From Lachnospiraceae bacterium (GTDB taxonomy: Bacteria > Bacillota > Clostridia > Lachnospirales > Lachnospiraceae): a stretch of DNA of 38,630 bases. Location of the stretch: NCBI GenBank assembly GCA_016285265.1, contig JAEEQL010000012.1, forward strand, positions 1 through 38,630, given 5' to 3'. Below the pieces are notes generated by a model. That model was not told the DNA's origin and made no database searches. It saw nothing but the letters and a program-made list of their open reading frames with translations. The position numbers and the translations under genes are program-made. Positions 24,714 to 32,670 of this stretch are shown here, one piece after another (the first letter of the stretch is position 1; every line of letters begins with the position of its first letter).

Positions 24714-26306
24714 ATGAAAAAATGTGGATTGATCAAGAATAATATCGGTATGACACTGGTGGAACTGCTGGTTGCACTTGCTATATTTGTTGCGGCCATT
24801 ATTCCCATGCTTTATGCCTTTGTTTATTCAACCGGCTTTAATTTCAAAGCTCAGCAGACGATGCAATCCACAGGTATCGCCCAGGCTATCATAGAAAAAT
24901 GCAAGGGATCCAATACCGACTTTAAGACGATATCGGATGCCCTTGCTGACGGTAGCATTCTTACAGCTAATGCACGTTTCTCCATGTCCGGTAATTCTCA
25001 TCCCTCAACGAATGTTTACCATTTTGACGATGTAAAAGCTACAACATTCGCCGGAGCAGTCGTTAATGATGCTGTCGATAACGGCAGCACCACAAGAAGA
25101 GCTTATGATGTTGTTGTAACCATCAAGGAAGCGGAAGACGGAGCGGGTTCGGTTTCTTATACCGATTATTCTTCAATGATCTCCATGCGTTCCGGTGCAA
25201 CCGGTAATTTCGTCAATGCCGATACACTTCTGGCCCAGGATGCGGTGGCTCAGGACGAAGTGCTTGATCAGCTTTACATTGATGTTATTCAGAACGGTAC
25301 TGTTACTGCCGGTCCCGGTATGAGTACCGATGGCACGGACTATTTTAATCGTGACGATTTCGTTATCAAGAATCTGTATATTAAGAGAGTCTTCAGCATA
25401 ACAGCCAGTGATGATGGTGTAAAATTGTCGGTTGATTATTATTACAAAGGATATGTAGATAACCTCGGAGCTTTTTCTGATCAGATAGTTCTTAAAACAA
25501 ACTCCGGTGGATATAATGTAACCTGTACAGCTACTCCCAGTACATCCACGGCCATATATCATGCTTCTCTGGGATTTACCGATGACTGGCTGGTCGGTGG
25601 ACCTACCGCTCCTGTTATTTCCCCCGCATGTTATATATATTATTATCCTTCCTACGATTATACCCTTTGCCCTACATCAACTCAGTGCAATACCATTGCA
25701 AAATTTGAAGACGAATTTGATATTGATAATCAGATGAACACTTCATATTATGCCGGCACAGCTCAGGATGAAAGATTTGAGTGCTATATTTTCAAGCAGT
25801 ACAATGCCGATCTTGATGATGCTACTGCTAATCCCGGCATAAACCTTGAAACACTTGATGATCATTATGTTCCCACTGTCAATATGACGAGTGCAGGATC
25901 CATATACACCGATCTGTATCATAACTTCTTATGGAATGTCACAGATGGTGATGATATGCCTGCTGCATATCAGCCTGTTATAAATGCTAACTTTTCATTA
26001 GGATGCTTTAATATGACATACGCAGAACGCTCCGGTCATACTAATGCCGGTCCTGTTAGCGGTGATTATGTCGCTACAAAGTATTCGACATATTTTTGCC
26101 AGACATCGCCCAGAGGTGAGTCGCCTATCCTTAGAGACAAAGCTGTTCTTCCTATGTATAGTGCATTTCGCGGTGTCGGATCCTCAATTCCTATGTTTGT
26201 ACCCAGGATCGAGATAACCGTTGAAGTATTTGCCAGAAACGATACGCACACCCATACGGGAGAAACCCCCATAGAAACTATGACCGCTGAATTTGTTAAT
26301 TGGTGA
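24714..26306 (+). CDS. Large PilV/GspI-like minor prepilin
   Basis: 530 residues. The leader (MKKCGLIKNNIG) is followed by the cleavage site G12/M13 and MTLVELLVALAIFVAAIIPMLYAF, with Glu at mature position 5. The proline in the middle of the helix is like PilV/GspI. A normal minor pilin has 130-200 residues; here an extra region of more than 300 residues follows. It contains many Tyr, Thr and Asp residues and a cysteine cluster (CYIYYYPSYDYTLC, TQCNT). I do not recognise this extra part; a ligand-binding or adhesive role is inference. AGAGGG lies six bases before the ATG. It begins a four-gene minor pilin block. Confidence 0.85.
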   Translation: MKKCGLIKNNIGMTLVELLVALAIFVAAIIPMLYAFVYSTGFNFKAQQTMQSTGIAQAIIEKCKGSNTDFKTISDALADGSILTANARFSMSGNSHPSTNVYHFDDVKATTFAGAVVNDAVDNGSTTRRAYDVVVTIKEAEDGAGSVSYTDYSSMISMRSGATGNFVNADTLLAQDAVAQDEVLDQLYIDVIQNGTVTAGPGMSTDGTDYFNRDDFVIKNLYIKRVFSITASDDGVKLSVDYYYKGYVDNLGAFSDQIVLKTNSGGYNVTCTATPSTSTAIYHASLGFTDDWLVGGPTAPVISPACYIYYYPSYDYTLCPTSTQCNTIAKFEDEFDIDNQMNTSYYAGTAQDERFECYIFKQYNADLDDATANPGINLETLDDHYVPTVNMTSAGSIYTDLYHNFLWNVTDGDDMPAAYQPVINANFSLGCFNMTYAERSGHTNAGPVSGDYVATKYSTYFCQTSPRGESPILRDKAVLPMYSAFRGVGSSIPMFVPRIEITVEVFARNDTHTHTGETPIETMTAEFVNW

Positions 26307-27247
26307 TGAGTATGAGAAACTTCAGAAAACAATTAAAAGACAACAACAAGGGTTCGGCATTGATCGTATGTATCATTATACTTCTCTTTGTCAGTATTCT
26401 TGCTACGGTCATACTTTATATGTCCGGAGTCAATTACAGAATGAAGAAGAATGATTATCAGACCAAGAAATCATTCTATCATGGTGAGCACATTCTGGAG
26501 AGCATGCAGGGCAATCTTGTCATTCCTGTATCCGAGGCCTTGAATAATGCATTCATGACGACAAATACCAAGTATGCTTCACTTGCCGATTATGATGCTA
26601 GAAGAGAAGATTTCTATAGAAATACATATGATGAACTGAAGAATATTCTTCTTGTTCATTACGCTCATAGTGATGCCATCGAAGATAATATTACGGAAGT
26701 TCTTCCCAACGATTCCGATGTTGAATTTGTAAAGAATATCCTTCATAATCTTTCGGGATCCGATCCTACAAATGCAGCTACGACAGGAGTTCCTGTTGCG
26801 AATATAGTACTGAATAATAATGATGTTGTCGCCTATGAGGCAACCGGTTATGCTTCCGCTTCAGCTTTTGTTGATAAGATTCTTCTCGCAGATGATGATT
26901 ATTTTGTTTCCGCGACCAATCCCGATTATTACATTCTTTGCTACAGTCCTTTATCGACCGGAACTTTGGATGGCAATTACGGAACCGCTGATGCCGGAAA
27001 TTTTGTAGAACTGGATATTTGGGCAGATGACGCTCATACCAATCTTAAGCCTGCCGATAAGTGCAGAATCCTGATCAAGAATATCTGCGTTGTATGTGTC
27101 AATGACGGATACACCTCCATGATCTCCACCGATATTGCGATTCAGTTCCCTCCGTTTGACTGGGGTGACGGCGGAAGACTTACCGATCCTGATTTTGATT
27201 GGAATGTTTATCAGTTAATTTATTATGTAAATTGGAAGAATAATTAA
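26306..27247 (+). CDS. PilX/GspK-like minor pilin lacking Glu5
   Basis: 313 residues. The sequence ends its basic leader at G16 and continues SALIVCIIILLFVSILATVILYMSG, matching the PilX N-terminal pattern. The residue at mature position 5 is Val, not Glu. In type II secretion the tip subunit GspK is the one that lacks Glu5, so this protein is the best candidate for the pilus tip of the complex (family knowledge plus inference). The remaining 270 residues are acidic with no domain I recognise. The start ATG 26306 shares a TGATG junction with the previous gene; an ATG two codons later is possible. An upstream in-frame TTG at 26300 was rejected. Confidence 0.8.
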   Translation: MSMRNFRKQLKDNNKGSALIVCIIILLFVSILATVILYMSGVNYRMKKNDYQTKKSFYHGEHILESMQGNLVIPVSEALNNAFMTTNTKYASLADYDARREDFYRNTYDELKNILLVHYAHSDAIEDNITEVLPNDSDVEFVKNILHNLSGSDPTNAATTGVPVANIVLNNNDVVAYEATGYASASAFVDKILLADDDYFVSATNPDYYILCYSPLSTGTLDGNYGTADAGNFVELDIWADDAHTNLKPADKCRILIKNICVVCVNDGYTSMISTDIAIQFPPFDWGDGGRLTDPDFDWNVYQLIYYVNWKNN

Positions 27248-27250
27248 ATT

Positions 27251-27772
27251 ATGAGTAAAAAACATCAGACAAAATTGAATAATCAGGGTATTTCTATTGT
27301 CGAGATCGTAATCGTCGTAGCAATCATGGCGATTATCGGAGGTGCGGTATTGCTATCCACAACCGTTGCTACCGACAAGCAGGTTTCTTCATGTGCTGAG
27401 AAGATTGCTTCTTCCCTTGAACAGACCAGAAATCTTGTTATGGGCAAATCAAACGGTTTTATTGAGATTTATCAGGATGCCGGTGATTATGTTTATGTAC
27501 AGATACATGTAGACGGCAATACATACGGTGATGAGGTCTCGGTTGGCCATCCCGCATTGGAACTTCATGTGTTTTATTCCGGCGGTACCGATGAAATTTT
27601 GACTGTCAGAGGCAGTACCAATCCTGTTAAGATTTATTTTTCCAGAAGTAATGGAAGTGTCAGAACCGATATGGGAGATCAGGTTTCACGTATTGAGATT
27701 ACTAACGGAAGAAGGACTATGGAAGTCAAAATTGACAGCTTTACCGGAAGAGTAGAAGTCAATCGCTTATAA
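27251..27772 (+). CDS. FimT/GspH-like minor prepilin
   Basis: 173 residues, a normal size. The leader MSKKHQTKLNNQG is followed by the cleavage site G13/I14 and ISIVEIVIVVAIMAIIGGAVLL, with Glu at mature position 5. A small beta-rich domain ends in VKIDSFTGRVEVNRL, typical of FimT/GspH, the subunit that joins the tip complex to the pilus body. It follows the PilX-like gene after three bases with no good ribosome binding site, so translation is probably coupled. A 160-base A/T-rich gap follows. Confidence 0.87.
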   Translation: MSKKHQTKLNNQGISIVEIVIVVAIMAIIGGAVLLSTTVATDKQVSSCAEKIASSLEQTRNLVMGKSNGFIEIYQDAGDYVYVQIHVDGNTYGDEVSVGHPALELHVFYSGGTDEILTVRGSTNPVKIYFSRSNGSVRTDMGDQVSRIEITNGRRTMEVKIDSFTGRVEVNRL

Positions 27773-27932
27773 TTTAACCATATTTAACCTGTTTTCTTAT
27801 ATATGATTTATTGATTTTGTATTATTTTTTTGATAAATTATAGGTGATAGGTTAGTTTTGTTTTGAATTGTTGACATAATATTTATTCATTCAGAGCATA
27901 TTAATTGCATTATTTGCAAAAAGGAGCTTACA
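27773..27932 (+). promoter_or_regulatory. A/T-rich gap with possible secondary promoter
   Basis: 160 bases without a gene, clearly richer in A/T than its surroundings. TTGACA is present at 27871-27876, but the best -10 downstream (CATATT at 27897-27902) is 20 bases away. TTGATT at 27811-27816 with TAAATT at 27834-27839 has 17-base spacing. Either could start a transcript for the giant pilin gene. AAGGAG at 27921-27926 is its ribosome binding site. No terminator hairpin was seen. Confidence 0.4.
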
Positions 27933-30383
27933 ATGAGGAAACTATTTAAAGGAATTGGTTCAGCCGGTCTTTCATTAGTCGAACTGATCATTTCTATGGC
28001 TATTTTGGCGGTTGTCGGAATTGCCATCGGAGGTGCAATGTATGCCAGTTCGAGAAGTTATACCAGAGCGACTGCCGAGGTTAATGTCCAGGAGGAAGCT
28101 CAGGTAGCATCTAATCTTATATGCGACTGGATCGTAGACGCCGTTGCAGTTAATCCTACAGCTGCACCCGGTGGCGGATATGAGCCCGGTGAATTTGATG
28201 AAGGTGAATTTACTGAGCTTTATATCATTCATCCCGAAGGCGATAAGCTCATGAGAATTCATGTATTCGCCGATGCAGCCAATGAGCTTCTTAAATATGA
28301 AGCTGTTGAGGTTAATGACGAATGGGATGTAGTTGCCGGCGGAGATACTTACAGCGGAGAACTTGCCAAGAATGTAACAGGCTGTTATTTCTATAATACA
28401 TTTAAGACTGACAGAAATGTCAGGATTTCCGTTGATTTTAATGTCAGTGAGAGAACTTATCGTTCGGTAACCGATTCCACCTCCAGAAGCCACGACTTTA
28501 TTTCTACGGGTGGTGCAGCTGTAAATGCACGACCTGTTATCAGGTTTGAAAGAGTATCACGTCTCGGCGGAGCTCATGTCACTCTTGAGCCCGGACAGAC
28601 AGGCGCTGCTGCATATACTTTCTATATCTATATTGATAACTGTGGTTTCGATCCTACCGATTCAAGTTATACCCTTACCACAAACACTTCCGGACTTACC
28701 AATACCAGCATAACTACTCCCACCTGGAATGCCTCAGAGGGAAGATATGAGTGTGTTGTTAGTTCAAATGCAGGTGCAAGCGGTACCGAAAGTGTATCCT
28801 TTACCGCAACTGCTCCCGGTGGATCTGATACAAAGGCACTTGCCATTAAGATCAGAAGAGTAACCGATTGTAAGTTCAAGGGTTATAAGGATGCTATGGG
28901 CACTTACCAGAGTGTATCTGTAGGTGAAGGTAATCTTAAGCTTTGGGAAGCCAAGACCGGTGAAACCGGAAAATCAGGTTCTGTTTACGAGAGTGAGATA
29001 AGCCTCGGAATTACCAATCAGGCAGATGAATCTGTACAGGGTGCTGATTTTGATAAGTCCCCTTATAACTATAAGGATCCTGCATCAATTCAGGTATTTG
29101 CTGTTTCTTATACCGGTGGTCATTGGAGTAATGTCGGTTCAAGCGTTGCTACTGTAAGCACTTCTTCTGCAGATGGCGTTCCTTCAGTTAAGGTTACACT
29201 GAATCAGGATCTTACCGAAGACCTTTATGTTGTAGTTGTTGCCGATCATTCCGGTTCACTTTCCGGAAATGCCAATAACTCTGATTGGAAAGCCGGCTGT
29301 GGTGTTTCCGTTGCTGCAAACAACAAGCCCAAAGCATTTGGACTTAATGTTTCCTACGGTTCAGGCGGAGCTGTTGCAGGTAATCATGCATACTTCGATG
29401 TTATCAAGATAAAGAAGGGTTCAGGCGGATATCCTCCTTTCACCGATGTAGGCGGCGGTGTCAGACGAGGCACTCCCGCATGTATGCTTGCTTTCTATGA
29501 TCCTAATTTCCAGGCAAAGCTTAGACTGGCAATAAAGACAGCATATCCCGGAACTTCTGATGAGCAGATTAATATTAACACCTTTACCTATAAGACTATT
29601 CTTTACTACAGACCTTCATATGTTTGGGATCCTTCACAGAATAAGTATGTAGAGAATGTATCCGGTGCATATAATTCCTTCTTTGTATATTCAAGTCCTA
29701 ATGGTAATATTACCGATTCATTTGCTGAAGCTTCCAGAAGACTCAGAGATGCATCAACAACCATATTTGATCTTGATAAGGGATATGATATATACCTTGA
29801 ATATCAGGTATGGAAGGGCAGTGAATGTAAGGATGAATTGAAGTTCAGAACTTCCGGCGATGTTCCTTCTGCTACTCCTTATGTATATAATCCCGGCTCT
29901 TCAAAGTTTAGATTAACAGATTCTGCATCCGATTCTGTTACCGTACCTAAAAACAGTGATTATAGAATGGGATTATTTGTTGATGGCTGTAACTTCAATA
30001 ACCATAATTGGGTTAAGTGTGTTGTTGAAAAATGTGTAGATGCTGAGCACGACACATGGCAGACTGTCAATAATGTTGTTAACGGATATGATTGGACTGA
30101 GAATGCCGGCAGTTATAATGGTGTTAGCACTATAAGATTTGATGATCCTACCGATACCAGATCATACCCTGTTGGTCAGTATATTGAGAATCTTCACGGA
30201 TTCAAGAATCAGAATCTTGAGATTGTCAGATTAAATACTGACATGCTTTCATCAGGAACTCAGTACAGATTACATTTCATAACTGATTATCCTTGTGCAA
30301 CAAGCATTAATGGTGCAGCCGGTACAGTTACTACAGGAACCAGAACATTTGATCTTGATACTTATGTATACTTCAATGTTTAA
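27933..30383 (+). CDS. Giant PilW/GspJ-like minor prepilin with large C-terminal ectodomain
   Basis: 816 residues. The leader MRKLFKGIGSAG is followed by the cleavage site G12/L13 and LSLVELIISMAILAVVGIAIGGAMY, with Glu at mature position 5. Residues to about 200 fit the PilW/GspJ pseudopilin plan. The remaining 600 residues are rich in Ser, Thr, Gly, Asn and Tyr and look like successive beta-sandwich modules (for example around AAYTFYIYIDNCGFDP, and a later repeat-like FVDGCNFNNHNW). No family is recognised. Such a modular pilin at the tip would be a good adhesin candidate (inference). It has its own leader region and AAGGAG, and ends just before a strong terminator. Third positions become more T/A-rich toward the 3' end. 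Confidence 0.87.
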   Translation: MRKLFKGIGSAGLSLVELIISMAILAVVGIAIGGAMYASSRSYTRATAEVNVQEEAQVASNLICDWIVDAVAVNPTAAPGGGYEPGEFDEGEFTELYIIHPEGDKLMRIHVFADAANELLKYEAVEVNDEWDVVAGGDTYSGELAKNVTGCYFYNTFKTDRNVRISVDFNVSERTYRSVTDSTSRSHDFISTGGAAVNARPVIRFERVSRLGGAHVTLEPGQTGAAAYTFYIYIDNCGFDPTDSSYTLTTNTSGLTNTSITTPTWNASEGRYECVVSSNAGASGTESVSFTATAPGGSDTKALAIKIRRVTDCKFKGYKDAMGTYQSVSVGEGNLKLWEAKTGETGKSGSVYESEISLGITNQADESVQGADFDKSPYNYKDPASIQVFAVSYTGGHWSNVGSSVATVSTSSADGVPSVKVTLNQDLTEDLYVVVVADHSGSLSGNANNSDWKAGCGVSVAANNKPKAFGLNVSYGSGGAVAGNHAYFDVIKIKKGSGGYPPFTDVGGGVRRGTPACMLAFYDPNFQAKLRLAIKTAYPGTSDEQININTFTYKTILYYRPSYVWDPSQNKYVENVSGAYNSFFVYSSPNGNITDSFAEASRRLRDASTTIFDLDKGYDIYLEYQVWKGSECKDELKFRTSGDVPSATPYVYNPGSSKFRLTDSASDSVTVPKNSDYRMGLFVDGCNFNNHNWVKCVVEKCVDAEHDTWQTVNNVVNGYDWTENAGSYNGVSTIRFDDPTDTRSYPVGQYIENLHGFKNQNLEIVRLNTDMLSSGTQYRLHFITDYPCATSINGAAGTVTTGTRTFDLDTYVYFNV

Positions 30384-30396
30384 TTAATTCAAAAAT

Positions 30397-30433
30397 TTAA
30401 AGCCGGGGATTTATTCTCCGGCTTTAATTTTTT
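30397..30433 (+). terminator. Rho-independent terminator of the pilus operon
   Basis: TTAAAGCCGG (30397-30406) pairs with CCGGCTTTAA (30418-30427). The stem extends inward by about three pairs, leaving a loop of about five bases, and TTTTTT follows. It lies 14 bases after the giant pilin stop. Confidence 0.88.
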
Positions 30434-30455
30434 GTAAAATATTACAGAGGTTAAT

Positions 30456-32510
30456 GTGAAAACTAAAAGCATATTATTATCTATTTTATCTCTTTCTATC
30501 TTGCTGGTTTTATCCGGATGTGGAAAAAAAGTAGAACTTCCTGTTGGCAATGATATTTCCGATGCATCTTATCTCAGCGATGGGCGATTTCATGAAGTAT
30601 TGATTGATACTTCAGTTATTCCCGGTGATTTTTATAAAAGTGCGGGAGTTTGTAATGATTCAGGATATTCATATATCCTGTCTTCTTATGATTATTCATC
30701 TGCAGCAAATGTTGATTATCTGGTTTCTCTTGATAAGAACGGAAATGTGGGGATATTTAATAACGTAGATAAGCCTATTACAGTGAATAACGGATCATTA
30801 TCATTTTCATCCGTTTGTGGTGATCTGGGGCTGCTTGACCATATTTCGAATGATTATGATTGCTTTGTAAATTACAGTGAGTATTCTTTCGACGTATCAG
30901 GAGCATTTTCATCGGTATGTAATGTATATATTACTTATGCACTTGAAAACGGTATGGGTGATACTATTTCCGAGTATTATCGCGTGAATTGGGATAACAC
31001 CGGAAAGTGTATATCGGTATCGCCTGTAGAGGATGATTATTCAGCTTCCTATTCTTTGTATGATTCTGAGATAAAGGATTTAAACAATAATTTTTATAGA
31101 TTAACAACTTCCGGAATCATACATACTGATGATAATAATCAGTACTTATCAGGATATTTCAGTTTTATCAATTCAGGTATTTTTTCGTATGGATTTGATC
31201 ATGTTCAGATCATTAATTCCGATTCATTTTCAGGAATATACAGAAATGCCGAGAACAAAACTGTACTTTCCTGTTTTATTCGTGATGTAAGCGTTTCCGA
31301 TCAGAAAGCCATTGTCATTGCATCAAGTGACCTTGATTTTGATCTCATGAGTGATGTTCTTGCATTTAATTCCGAAAATGATAAAGTTGATATTACTGTG
31401 ATCGATTACTCGGATAAAAGTCTTGAAAAGGATCCTCTTGAAGGCTGGAGTCTTCTTAAAGAGGATGTATTGGGCGGATTTAAGCCTGATATTATACTTA
31501 ATACTACGGGTAACGATGAAATTTTCACTTCCAAGCTTGTTTCTTTGGGATTACCGGTTGATCTTAAGAATATAGTATCCAAGGACAGTGACCTTTCTGA
31601 TTCCAAGTTTACCGATAAAGCAAGCTCCTTATTCTATTCGGGTGATTCGATATATTCTATTGTTCCTTCATACACATACAGAACTGTTGTCGGTGATTCC
31701 GGAAGACTTTCGGATGTTAAATGGGATATTAATACATTTATGGATTATGCTGATTCCACAGATGCTAATTCTATGTTTTTCATGCTTGACCATAAAGATG
31801 CATTTCTTAAAAGAGTTGTTGAATTTAACGGTTTTTCTTATGTGGATGCAAAATCCGGCAGTGCTTCATTTGACAGTGATGAATTCATTACATTTCTTAA
31901 ATATGCATCCCGTCTTCCTGAAGATATAAGTGAAGCGAACAACATGTATTATTGGGGAATTGAACCTTGTGACGTTCTTCTTAAAGATCAGATCTGCAAC
32001 GGCATAGGAAATATGCATTATGAAGCTATTGTGTCACTTCGCAACAATTATGTGGATCTCGGATTTCCTATCGGAACGGAACTTGGTTCCGGAGTAATAT
32101 CTGCAGATAATTCCTTTATGATCATTTCGGGTAGAGCTTATACAAACGAATGCTGGTCATTTATCAAGAAATATCTGACTCCCGAATACCAGAATCAGCT
32201 GACACTCGGCATTCCGGTAACTCAATCGGGCTTTGATCAATGGACAACGGTAAGATTCGGTGATTACAGGTATTTTTCTGCCGATTCCTATTACAGAGAC
32301 GGTGTTGAGTATATTGCCGAAATGGTTACCGATGAAGAAGCTGATATGATCGTTAAGAATATCAATGATTGTCGTCGTATGGAGTTCATGGATTATCGTA
32401 TCGAACAGATAGTTCTTGAATACGCTCATCAGTATTTTGACGGTAAATTATCGGTTGAAGAAGCAGCGGCTGCTATAGACAGAGACGTTGAAGCATATCT
32501 GGCTTCATAA
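30456..32510 (+). CDS. Large lipoprotein with solute-binding-protein-like C-terminal half
   Basis: 684 residues. A signal peptide ends in the lipobox LSGC with Cys22 as the lipidated residue. The first 270 residues or so are beta-rich and unrecognised. The second half resembles family 1 extracellular solute-binding proteins: KAIVIASSDLDFDLMSDVLAFN, DIILNTTGNDE, and WSFIKKYLTPEYQNQLTLGIPV near the end. No ABC permease or ATPase genes adjoin, so transport is not assured; sensing or surface attachment is possible. It is a paralog of the lipoprotein at 33787. The start is GTG with AGAGG at 30446-30450; an overlapping ATG at 30454 meets a stop at once. The gene begins 22 bases after the pilus terminator, with no room for an ordinary promoter. 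Confidence 0.82.
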   Translation: MKTKSILLSILSLSILLVLSGCGKKVELPVGNDISDASYLSDGRFHEVLIDTSVIPGDFYKSAGVCNDSGYSYILSSYDYSSAANVDYLVSLDKNGNVGIFNNVDKPITVNNGSLSFSSVCGDLGLLDHISNDYDCFVNYSEYSFDVSGAFSSVCNVYITYALENGMGDTISEYYRVNWDNTGKCISVSPVEDDYSASYSLYDSEIKDLNNNFYRLTTSGIIHTDDNNQYLSGYFSFINSGIFSYGFDHVQIINSDSFSGIYRNAENKTVLSCFIRDVSVSDQKAIVIASSDLDFDLMSDVLAFNSENDKVDITVIDYSDKSLEKDPLEGWSLLKEDVLGGFKPDIILNTTGNDEIFTSKLVSLGLPVDLKNIVSKDSDLSDSKFTDKASSLFYSGDSIYSIVPSYTYRTVVGDSGRLSDVKWDINTFMDYADSTDANSMFFMLDHKDAFLKRVVEFNGFSYVDAKSGSASFDSDEFITFLKYASRLPEDISEANNMYYWGIEPCDVLLKDQICNGIGNMHYEAIVSLRNNYVDLGFPIGTELGSGVISADNSFMIISGRAYTNECWSFIKKYLTPEYQNQLTLGIPVTQSGFDQWTTVRFGDYRYFSADSYYRDGVEYIAEMVTDEEADMIVKNINDCRRMEFMDYRIEQIVLEYAHQYFDGKLSVEEAAAAIDRDVEAYLAS

Positions 32511-32565
32511 CAGAGCTTCGGTACATTAAATCATTAGATAATTTATGTAAACCAACCGTATTTAC

Positions 32566-32594
32566 TTGCTTTTTAAGAGTTATTAAGGCATTAT
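32566..32594 (+). promoter_or_regulatory. Weak candidate promoter for the PIN/NYN gene
   Basis: TTGCTT (32566-32571) and CATTAT (32589-32594) are 17 bases apart. Matches to consensus are modest. If used, transcription would start just ahead of the hairpin at 32611, making that hairpin part of a short leader. Confidence 0.3.
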
Positions 32595-32610
32595 AGATTT
32601 GCAGGACTTA

Positions 32611-32639
32611 AGGGAGCTTGCGAAAGCAGGCTCCTTTTT
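32611..32639 (+). terminator. Terminator-type hairpin with GAAA tetraloop
   Basis: AGGGAGCTTGC and GCAGGCTCCT pair over ten base pairs with one bulged G and one G-T wobble, closed by a GAAA (GNRA) loop and followed by TTTTT. It lies 100 bases after the lipoprotein stop and 32 bases before the next start, so it may terminate the upstream message or act as an attenuator for the next gene. Confidence 0.8.
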
Positions 32640-32670
32640 CTGTGAAAATCTTAATGAAAGGAGGAAAGGA

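Noticed and set aside
27975-28493. 172-residue open frame on the minus strand within the giant pilin gene
   Set aside because: It is a shadow of the coding strand; the + strand frame has an intact prepilin signature.
30435-30440. TAAAAT as a -10 element for the first lipoprotein gene
   Set aside because: No -35 lies at the right distance, and transcription would begin within or after the ribosome binding site.
32599-32670. Upstream TTG start for the PIN/NYN gene
   Set aside because: This stretch is the terminator hairpin; the ATG at 32671 has a strong, well-spaced AAAGGAGG.
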